DNA of 6,438 bases, taken from the NCBI GenBank assembly GCA_021827245.1, contig JAKAWN010000388.1, positions 1-6,438 of the forward strand, written 5' to 3'. The translations under genes and the position numbers were made by a program. Origin of the DNA: Acidobacteriota bacterium (GTDB lineage Bacteria; Acidobacteriota; Terriglobia; UBA7540). The notes below the pieces were generated by a model, which saw only the letters and a list, made by a program, of their open reading frames with translations, made no database searches and was not told where the DNA came from. Each line of letters starts with the position of its first letter. Position 1 is the first letter of the stretch. Positions 1-6,323 of this stretch are shown here, piece by piece.

Positions 1-1292
1 TCACCCGTGCGGCCCTTGACCCATACTACAGCGTTGCCGAACAGATGCTCGGGTCCAAGCCCTTGAGCCCGCCGGCAGGACGCGAAATGCCACTCCGGAC
101 CCAGGCGTTTTTGGCAGCGGCCGCAGCCTCAGGTCGGAAGGCGGAACTCGTTCCCATTGGGGTCTATACCGGACAGGATCGCTTGAACCCTCATAGCGGC
201 GTTCCTCAAAGCGCATGTGATTATGCTGGCAACTGTTTGCTCGGTTGCAGCCAGCACGCCAAAAACTCGGTGGATATTACCTATCTTGCTATAGCTGAAC
301 GATGCGGCACCGAGGTGCTGCCACTACACCGGGTTGATAAAATCGAGCCTTCAGGCTCAGAAGGCTATCGTGTGCACTTCAGCCGCCTGGACCCGTCTGA
401 TCCCACACAGTCTGAGCCGGGGACGGTGAGCGCCCGGCAGGTCGTTCTGGCCGCTGGGACCCTCGGAACAACCGAACTTCTCCTTCGGTGCCGTGATGTC
501 CATCGGACTCTTCCTCAGATTGGGCCTGCGCTCGGGTCGCGGTTCTCGGGAAACGGCGATTTCCTGCTGGCGGCCACCTTTGATGCCAACCGCCACGTCG
601 ATCCCGGCGCAGGCCCGAGCATCACGGCAGGGGCTGATTTTTCGACTGCGTCGAACAGGATTTTTGTCGAAGATCTGGGCTTCCCCGAATCGTTCATGTG
701 GCTCTTGGAGGGTGCCATCCCGACATCAAACCGGCTGATGAGTCTGCTCAAGGCCGCTGCATCTTACGTGGCGGCCACCTTCGGAGCTGACCCCGGCCGC
801 GTCGCATTCGAGGCTGACCGTCTGTTTCGAGGCGGGACCACGACACGCATGCTACCTTATCTGGGCATGGGTACGGACGCGGCAGATGGGCGCTTGAGCC
901 TGAAGGATGGCCGAATCGATATCCAATGGAGCCACCGGAAGAGCCGCCTGCTGTTCCAGGAAATCGAGCAGGCGCTGGCAGAACTCAGCGATAAACTGGG
1001 TGGAAGGTACGAAACCAGCTTGTTGTGGCGATGGCCTCTGCGAAAGCTGCTGACGGCTCACCCTCTGGGTGGATGCCCAATGGGAGAGGATCAGGCTTCG
1101 AGCGTCGTCCGGCATCAGGGAGAGGTTTGGGGTTATCCGAACCTGTTCGTTGCTGACGGGTCCGCAATCCCTTCTGCGCTCTCTGTGAACCCGTCCTTGA
1201 CGATCAGTGCCCTCGCAGAACGCGTGGCATTCTGGATGACCCATGGGCGCGAAATGGCAGCCAATGACGGTCAAGCTCCAATCAACTCATGA
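1..1292 (+). CDS. GMC-family FAD-dependent oxidoreductase, 5'-truncated by window edge
   Basis: The reading frame is open from base 3, upstream of the first ATG at 45, and those leading codons read LDPYYSVAEQML, a typical internal GMC segment. The gene therefore starts outside the window and its N-terminal FAD-binding Rossmann motif is not visible. The 429 visible residues include a Cys cluster (C72, C78, C82; C-x5-C-x3-C, followed by an AKNS motif), the strand VVLAAGTLGTTELLLR (147-162), a GNGD motif (183-186), and the GMC C-terminal signature: HPLGGC with His353 and VNPSLTISALAE with Asn396. These two correspond to the catalytic His/Asn pair of cholesterol oxidase. It should oxidise an alcohol group of an unknown substrate using FAD. 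The Cys spacing matches that of Fe-S-containing FAD glucose dehydrogenase. It is homologous to the next gene but lacks that gene's C-terminal extension. Family call is firm; substrate and electron acceptor are unknown. Confidence 0.9.
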   Translation, partial: TRAALDPYYSVAEQMLGSKPLSPPAGREMPLRTQAFLAAAAASGRKAELVPIGVYTGQDRLNPHSGVPQSACDYAGNCLLGCSQHAKNSVDITYLAIAERCGTEVLPLHRVDKIEPSGSEGYRVHFSRLDPSDPTQSEPGTVSARQVVLAAGTLGTTELLLRCRDVHRTLPQIGPALGSRFSGNGDFLLAATFDANRHVDPGAGPSITAGADFSTASNRIFVEDLGFPESFMWLLEGAIPTSNRLMSLLKAAASYVAATFGADPGRVAFEADRLFRGGTTTRMLPYLGMGTDAADGRLSLKDGRIDIQWSHRKSRLLFQEIEQALAELSDKLGGRYETSLLWRWPLRKLLTAHPLGGCPMGEDQASSVVRHQGEVWGYPNLFVADGSAIPSALSVNPSLTISALAERVAFWMTHGREMAANDGQAPINS

Positions 1293-1327
1293 TGTCTGTC
1301 TTTCGTTCCCCTGTTCTGTGGTTCTCC

Positions 1328-1356
1328 TTGCATCCGACCTTGTTTAATGGTATACG
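1328..1356 (+). promoter_or_regulatory. possible sigma-70-like promoter upstream of the second GMC gene
   Basis: TTGCAT (1328-1333) and TATACG (1351-1356) are separated by 17 bases, the ideal spacing. The boxes match the consensus only at 3 of 6 and 4 of 6 positions. It lies in the 173-base gap between the two GMC genes, the largest gap before the downstream three-gene run, so a promoter here would make sense. There is no extended -10 TG and no recognisable operator. I saw no convincing hairpin-plus-T-run terminator after the first GMC gene, so readthrough is also possible. Confidence 0.25.
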
Positions 1357-1453
1357 TGCAAGAGTCGAAACCTTTCTGGGCTAATCTGAATAGAAAAACA
1401 GGGGTAGTGATCGGACAAGCGCAGTCTGCATGCTAGTAACTCACTTGCTTCCC

Positions 1454-1459
1454 GGAGGG
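1454..1459 (+). promoter_or_regulatory. ribosome binding site fixing the start of the second GMC gene
   Basis: GGAGGG lies 6 bases upstream of the ATG at 1466. The in-frame upstream ATG at 1430 has no comparable Shine-Dalgarno sequence, and the residues it would add do not resemble the family. The start at 1466 is therefore preferred. Confidence 0.8.
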
Positions 1460-1465
1460 TCCATT

Positions 1466-3820
1466 ATGGCTCGTCTTTCGATGCCCATTGAGAAGCTGAA
1501 GCAGCACTATACGGTGGTGGTGATCGGCTCCGGCTACGGTGCTTCCATCGCCGCCTCGCGGCTGGCACGCGCGGGCCAACAGGTCTGCGTGCTGGAACGT
1601 GGCAAGGAATTCCAGCCGGGTGAGTATCCGGATACGGAGCTTCACGCTCTCGGCGAGATGCAGGCCGAACTGCCTGATGGACACATCGGCTCCAAGACCG
1701 GGCTCTACCAATTCAATGTCAATGAGGACATCAATGTCTTTAAAGGATGCGGCCTGGGCGGAACGTCTCTGGTCAATGCCAATGTTGCGTTGCGCGCCGA
1801 GCCGCGCGTTTTCGACGACAAGAGGTGGCCCAAGGTTTTGAGAGACGATCTGGCGGCTGGACTTGAAGCAGGTTACGGCCACGCAGAGGAAATGTTAAAA
1901 CCCGTCTCTTACCCCAGCTCAGGCTTCCATGTTCTGCCCAAGCTGGAGGCACATGAGCTATCAGCAAAGAAGATGGACATGCCCTTCGAACGAGCCCCTA
2001 TTAATGTCAACTTCACGGTGAAAGGCACGAATCATGTTGGCGTGGAACAGCAGCCGTGCTCCTGCTGCGGCGATTGCGTGACCGGGTGCAACTACGCGGC
2101 CAAGAACACGCTGATCATGAACTACCTGCCCGACGCCAGGAACCACGGTGCGGAGATTTACACCGAAGTGGACGTGCAGTGGGTAGAACGGAGCGGCGGC
2201 CGTTGGCGGGTGCACGCCGAAGTGCTCGGCACAGGAAGAGAGAAATTCAATGCCCCGGAAATAACGGTCAGTGCCGACGTTTTGATCCTGGGCGCCGGAT
2301 CGCTGGGATCAACCGAGATCCTGCTGCGCTCGAAGGCGCATGGCCTGGCGCTTTCCGGGCAGGTGGGCGAGAGCTTCACGGGCAACGGCGACGTGCTGGG
2401 CTTTGCTTACGACACGGCGCACGTAATCAACGGCGTGGGTTGGGGACATCACCGGCCGGGCGAGATTCCTCCCGTCGGGCCCTGCATCACCAGCGTCATC
2501 GACCTGCGCCAGCAGCCGCTGCTGGATGATGGCATGGTCATTGAGGAAGGGTCGCCGCCGGGCCCGGTCGCGGGATTCTTACCCGGAACACTGGCGGTGG
2601 CTGCCGAGCTGCTGGGACGCGGGGCGAAGACTGGTGTGGAGCAGGAGATCCGGGAAGGGGTTCGCCGGCTCGCAAGTTGGGTCGAAGGACCGTACCACGG
2701 CGCCATGCGGAATTCGCAGACTTATCTTGTGATGACCCACGACGACGGCGCCGGACGGATGGTGCTCGAGAATAACCGGCTGCGCATCCACTGGCCGGGT
2801 GTCGGCGGCCAGGCGATTTTCAAGAAAGTGAACGCACGCCTGGAGCAGGCTGCCGAGGCGCTGGATGGAACCTTTGTCGAGAATCCGCTTTGGTCCAAGC
2901 TGCTGGACAACAGCCTGATCACCGTGCATCCCCTGGGCGGATGCGTGATGGCGGAAGACGCCGCGGATGGCGTGGTGAACCACAAAGGGCAGGTGTTCTC
3001 TGCCGCTCAAGGAGCTGACGTTTACAAGGATCTCTACGTGATGGATGGCTCGATCATCCCGCGGCCACTTGGGGTGAATCCGCTTTTTACCATCTCGGCG
3101 CTCGCGGAGCGAGCTGTGGCTCTGGCGGCTCAAGATCGCGGCTGGGAAATCAAATATGACCTGCCTTCCGCGCCAAGCGAGCCGGCGCCGTCGCAAAAGG
3201 TGGGAATCGAATTCACCGAGACGATGAGCGGATACTTTTCAACCAGCGTCAAGGACGATTACCAGCGTGGCGAAGAACAAGGCAAGAAGGAGAACTCGTC
3301 CTTCACTTTCACGCTGACCATTGCTTCCGAGGACATCGAGGCGACTATTTCCGACCCGCAGCACGAAGCGCATATGATAGGGACGGTCATCGCTCCAGCG
3401 CTTTCGCCGCGCCCGCTGACGGTGAACAATGGAAAATTCAACCTATTTGTGGTTGACCCGATGGAGCCGGCAACGCGCCGCATGTGGTACAAGATGCCCC
3501 TGGCCGCCCAGGACGGCCGCATTTACTTTTTTGAGGGCTTTAAGCTGATTCGCGATCATCCCCTGACCGACGTGTGGGCTGACACCACGACCCTCTTCAT
3601 CACGGTTTTGAACGGCACGGACAATCGCGCGCCTGTGCTGGGCAAGGGAATTCTCGTCATTCGCCCGCAGGACTTCCTGCGCCAGTTGACAACCATTCGG
3701 GCCACGAACGCACCGAATCTCACCAAGCGACTTGAGGCGGAAGCAAGCTTTGCCCGCTTCTTCCTGGGCGTGCTGGCCCAGAAATACGGCAGGATTTTCA
3801 GGACTCCGGGGAAGCCCTGA
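1466..3820 (+). CDS. GMC oxidoreductase (cholesterol oxidase-like) with extra C-terminal beta-rich domain
   Basis: A protein of 784 residues from the ATG at 1466. Residues 15-46 form the FAD-binding Rossmann unit, with G21-S-G23-Y-G25 and acidic E44 at the end of strand 2. Then come a Cys-rich cluster (C198, C200, C201, C204, C208) followed by AKNT, the strand VLILGAGSLGSTEILLR from about 272, GNGD (306-309), HPLGGC with His488, and GVNPLFTISALAE with Asn538; the last two are the GMC catalytic pair. After about residue 578 a further ~205-residue domain begins (VGIEFTETMSGYF), rich in short hydrophobic strands, which ordinary cholesterol oxidases of about 500-550 residues do not have. No signal peptide or membrane helix is seen. 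It likely oxidises a bulky alcohol with FAD, and C198-x5-C204-x3-C208 could hold an Fe-S cluster. The alpha/beta hydrolase gene follows after 40 bases, implying co-transcription. I recall similar GMC-plus-domain units fused to such hydrolases in actinobacteria. Substrate unknown. Confidence 0.92.
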   Translation: MARLSMPIEKLKQHYTVVVIGSGYGASIAASRLARAGQQVCVLERGKEFQPGEYPDTELHALGEMQAELPDGHIGSKTGLYQFNVNEDINVFKGCGLGGTSLVNANVALRAEPRVFDDKRWPKVLRDDLAAGLEAGYGHAEEMLKPVSYPSSGFHVLPKLEAHELSAKKMDMPFERAPINVNFTVKGTNHVGVEQQPCSCCGDCVTGCNYAAKNTLIMNYLPDARNHGAEIYTEVDVQWVERSGGRWRVHAEVLGTGREKFNAPEITVSADVLILGAGSLGSTEILLRSKAHGLALSGQVGESFTGNGDVLGFAYDTAHVINGVGWGHHRPGEIPPVGPCITSVIDLRQQPLLDDGMVIEEGSPPGPVAGFLPGTLAVAAELLGRGAKTGVEQEIREGVRRLASWVEGPYHGAMRNSQTYLVMTHDDGAGRMVLENNRLRIHWPGVGGQAIFKKVNARLEQAAEALDGTFVENPLWSKLLDNSLITVHPLGGCVMAEDAADGVVNHKGQVFSAAQGADVYKDLYVMDGSIIPRPLGVNPLFTISALAERAVALAAQDRGWEIKYDLPSAPSEPAPSQKVGIEFTETMSGYFSTSVKDDYQRGEEQGKKENSSFTFTLTIASEDIEATISDPQHEAHMIGTVIAPALSPRPLTVNNGKFNLFVVDPMEPATRRMWYKMPLAAQDGRIYFFEGFKLIRDHPLTDVWADTTTLFITVLNGTDNRAPVLGKGILVIRPQDFLRQLTTIRATNAPNLTKRLEAEASFARFFLGVLAQKYGRIFRTPGKP

Positions 3821-3860
3821 CGGACGATAAGCAGGCACGAACGCCTGCGGAGACGCCTCT

Positions 3861-4892
3861 ATGCCATTGCTCAGGGACACAATCATCCCCTTCCGCGCCG
3901 GCGACGGGTTCGAGTGCAACTTGATCCATGTCGAGGGCGAGAAGCCCGCGACGAAAGGGCCGGTGCTGCTGGTGCACGGCGCCGGGGTCCGCGCCAACAT
4001 TTTCCGCGCGCCCACGCCTGAGAACATCGTGGCTTTTCTGATTGAACACGGCTACGATATCTGGCTCGAGAACTGGCGCGCCAGCATCGACCTTCCTCCC
4101 AATCGCTGGACCCTGGACCAGGCAGCGGTCTACGACCATCCCGTGGCCGTGCGGACAGTCACCGAACTTACCGGGGCGAATGAAATCAAGGCAGTGATCC
4201 ACTGCCAGGGTTCCACCAGCCTGATGATGGCCGCAGTGGCAGGCTTGCTTCCGCAGGTGAAAACCATCGTCTCGAATGCGGTCTCGCTGCACACCATCAT
4301 TCCCGATTTTTCCGCCTTCAAGATCAAATACGCGATGCCCCTGATCAAAGGCGCTACAGAGTATCTCAATCCGCAATGGGGACTGCGCGCGCCAACGCTT
4401 GCGGCCAAGGTGGTCGATTCCATCGTCGAGATCACCCACCACGAGTGCAACAATCCCGTTTGCAAGGAAGTCAGTTTCACTTACGGCAGCGGCCATCCGG
4501 CGCTGTGGCGGCACGAAAACCTGAGCGATGCGACTCACGAATGGCTGAAGCACGAGTTCGCGAAGGTTCCGCTCACCTTCTTCGAACAGATGAAGTGGTG
4601 CATCGAGCGTGGCCATCTGATCAGCGTCGAAGGAATGAAAGAGTTGCCCGAGGATTTCCTGGCCTGGCCTCCGCAGACGAACGCGCGCTTCGCCTTTTTC
4701 GCCGGAGAGGCGAATCGCTGCTTCCTTCCCTTGAGCCAGGTCAGGACCTGGGAATATTTCAATTCGCAACGCCCGAATTACCATTCTCTGCACACTTTGC
4801 CGGGCTACAGCCACCTGGACGTTTTCATGGGCACGACGGCAGCCCGTGACGTCTTCCCGCTGATGCTCGCGGAACTGGACAAGCCGCATTGA
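3861..4892 (+). CDS. alpha/beta-fold hydrolase with Cys at the nucleophile elbow
   Basis: A protein of 343 residues; the ATG at 3861 follows GGAG (3849-3852) at 8 bases. Residues 35-43 read VLLVHGAGV, the strand and HG oxyanion-hole segment of alpha/beta hydrolases. The elbow after strand 5 reads VIHCQGSTS, which puts Cys115 where Ser normally sits in GHSxG. The usual acid loop reads FAGEANRCF, with Asn285 where Asp is expected (Glu283 is nearby). GYSHLDVF supplies the catalytic His318. A conserved-looking HHEC-x4-C segment lies at 193-201. Cys nucleophiles are known in this fold, for example in dienelactone hydrolase and PHA synthase, so acyl transfer or thioester/ester hydrolysis are options. 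Ser118 is a less likely nucleophile. No signal peptide is seen. It lies between the GMC gene (40-base gap) and the phosphoesterase gene (31-base gap), so it probably acts in the same pathway. A long minus-strand open frame across it is a composition shadow. Confidence 0.9.
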   Translation: MPLLRDTIIPFRAGDGFECNLIHVEGEKPATKGPVLLVHGAGVRANIFRAPTPENIVAFLIEHGYDIWLENWRASIDLPPNRWTLDQAAVYDHPVAVRTVTELTGANEIKAVIHCQGSTSLMMAAVAGLLPQVKTIVSNAVSLHTIIPDFSAFKIKYAMPLIKGATEYLNPQWGLRAPTLAAKVVDSIVEITHHECNNPVCKEVSFTYGSGHPALWRHENLSDATHEWLKHEFAKVPLTFFEQMKWCIERGHLISVEGMKELPEDFLAWPPQTNARFAFFAGEANRCFLPLSQVRTWEYFNSQRPNYHSLHTLPGYSHLDVFMGTTAARDVFPLMLAELDKPH

Positions 4893-4911
4893 TTGATCTA
4901 AAGCCATGCAC

Positions 4912-4917
4912 AGGAGA
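4912..4917 (+). promoter_or_regulatory. ribosome binding site favouring a GTG start for the phosphoesterase gene
   Basis: AGGAGA ends 6 bases before the GTG at 4924. An in-frame ATG at 4906 lies just upstream and would place this purine run inside the coding sequence, while having no good Shine-Dalgarno of its own. The GTG start is therefore preferred. Confidence 0.65.
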
Positions 4918-4923
4918 CCTCTC

Positions 4924-6207
4924 GTGACCTCCGATTCACCCCCTCCAGAAGCCAAGAGGCGAAGCTTGAGGAACCTTGTGAAACTCAACAGGTCTCCACG
5001 CGTCGGACGGCTTGCTATCGTGTCGCACTTCAATCGGAAGGTGGATGAACTGGCCGAAGCATCTTCTTTTCCCAGACTGGCGGCCTTCTTGCCGAATCGC
5101 CTTTGGCCCTGGATTTGGAATTACCTCAAATATGCTCTGACACCAAGAGTCAGTTTCCCGTCTTACTCTGGCACGGGCCTTAGCGGGGTATATCGCATTT
5201 CGGGATCCACGCCGGGCGCACCCATTAAAATTGCCATCGCCGGTGACTGGGGGACCGGGACAGACGAGGCGTATACCATTGCAAATCTGATGTGTCCACC
5301 TGATAAGCGGCTGATTCCCGACTTCACGATACATCTGGGCGATGTCTACTACGTCGGCGACAAAGCCGAAATAGAAGAGAAATGCCTAGGCGAGTCCACA
5401 CGAGCTTACTCAGGAGTGAAGTGGCCGCACGGAAGTCAGGGAAGTTTCTCGCTTAATGGTAACCACGAAATGTACGCTAACGGAAAGCCGTATTTCACGG
5501 TATTTCTTCCCACCCTCGGGTTGAGCAGTGTTCGCCGTGGACAAGTCGCCAGCTATTTTTCGCTCGAAACCGACAACTGGCGCATCCTGGCTGTGGACAC
5601 CGCGTACAATTCAATCGGCCTTCCGATCCTCAGTCAAGTTCCTGGATTGAATCGGATTCCCGCTATCGGCGGGGACTGCAGGCTTGAGAAGACCCTTATC
5701 AAATGGCTGCGGGAAGAAGTCAAACCGATGGAGAATCTCAAGGCTACACTTCTGCTTTCTCATCACCAGTACTTTACGGCTTTCAGCGACCTGTCCTATT
5801 CGAAGCCAGCCAGGCAACTCAGGGAGTTTTTCCCGACTCAGGAAGTAGTTTGGATCTGGGGACACGAACACCGGATGGCAATCTATGATAAGTACAAGAC
5901 GGATGGTGGGATCACAGCCTATGGCCGATGTCTGGGACATGGAGGAATGCCTGTCGAAATGGGCCAACCTGTCCGCCGGAAAGTTCCGCTTCTCTACTAC
6001 GACGAGCGCACCCACTACTTGGCCGGCACGAAAGTCGGCGTGAACGGCTTCGTCAACATCTTGCTAGACGACTCTATCTTGAGGCTCGATTATCGAGACA
6101 TTAGCAATAAGTCTCTCTTGGTGGAGGAGTTCACACATATCGGCAAAGGCTGTTTAAGCCATAGATTTATTGAAGTTGACCAGCACGGGCTCACCCTATG
6201 GAGCTGA
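4924..6207 (+). CDS. calcineurin-like metallophosphoesterase
   Basis: A protein of 427 residues from the GTG at 4924 (433 if the ATG at 4906 is used). All metallophosphoesterase blocks are present in order: GDWGTG with Asp108, HLGDVYYVGD with Asp140 and Tyr143, NGNHE with Asn180 and His181, SHHQ with His280/His281, and WGHEHR with His314/His316. These are the ligands of a dinuclear metal centre that hydrolyses phosphoesters. The GDWG and GDxxY forms resemble purple acid/TRAP-type phosphatases. The first ~100 residues are not recognised: the start is charged (KRRSLRNLVKL), followed by an aromatic stretch (RLWPWIWNYLKYAL, around residues 59-72) that could touch a membrane but is short. No signal peptide is evident. 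It is 31 bases from the hydrolase gene and likely the last gene of the unit. By eye its codon use is more AT-rich than that of the two genes before it, so it may have a different history. The substrate cannot be inferred. Confidence 0.9.
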   Translation: MTSDSPPPEAKRRSLRNLVKLNRSPRVGRLAIVSHFNRKVDELAEASSFPRLAAFLPNRLWPWIWNYLKYALTPRVSFPSYSGTGLSGVYRISGSTPGAPIKIAIAGDWGTGTDEAYTIANLMCPPDKRLIPDFTIHLGDVYYVGDKAEIEEKCLGESTRAYSGVKWPHGSQGSFSLNGNHEMYANGKPYFTVFLPTLGLSSVRRGQVASYFSLETDNWRILAVDTAYNSIGLPILSQVPGLNRIPAIGGDCRLEKTLIKWLREEVKPMENLKATLLLSHHQYFTAFSDLSYSKPARQLREFFPTQEVVWIWGHEHRMAIYDKYKTDGGITAYGRCLGHGGMPVEMGQPVRRKVPLLYYDERTHYLAGTKVGVNGFVNILLDDSILRLDYRDISNKSLLVEEFTHIGKGCLSHRFIEVDQHGLTLWS

Positions 6208-6323
6208 ACTCATGACGGGAGGAAATCAAGCACAAAAGAACAGGGTTTGTGGAGGCGGACGATTTGCCTTCGTAATAGTCACCACCCGTCACAAGAATTT
6301 CCTGTAACTGGAAGAGGTTGATA
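6208..6323. other. intergenic spacer between phosphoesterase gene and structured RNA
   Basis: No credible gene is seen. It contains two inverted 7-mer pairs: TGACGGG (6213-6219) with CCCGTCA (6285-6291), and AGGAAAT (6220-6226) with ATTTCCT (6297-6303). Their order is interleaved, so together they would form a pseudoknot and not a simple hairpin. A weak stem pairs GGAGGC (6251-6256) with GCCTTC (6266-6271). No hairpin with a T-run typical of an intrinsic terminator is present. If the following RNA is an IscB-type guide RNA, the last 15-20 bases here would be the guide. Confidence 0.4.

Noticed and set aside
852..1274. A 140-residue minus-strand open frame opposite the first GMC gene
   Set aside because: It lies entirely over the conserved HPLGGC and VNPSLTI region of the plus-strand gene and shows no independent coding features.
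2579..3196. A 205-residue minus-strand open frame opposite the second GMC gene
   Set aside because: It overlaps the conserved GMC C-terminal signature on the plus strand and its translation is Arg/His/Ser-rich without family features, typical of a shadow frame.
4918..5000. Signal peptide at the start of the phosphoesterase
   Set aside because: The first residues are charged and polar with no hydrophobic core or cleavage site; the aromatic stretch around residues 59-72 is too far in and too short.
3798..5033. A 411-residue open frame on the minus strand opposite the hydrolase gene
   Set aside because: The plus strand here encodes a clear alpha/beta hydrolase with HGAG, HCQGS and GYSHLD motifs and a good ribosome binding site. 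The minus-strand translation has no recognisable motifs and is explained by the biased third-position composition of the plus-strand gene.
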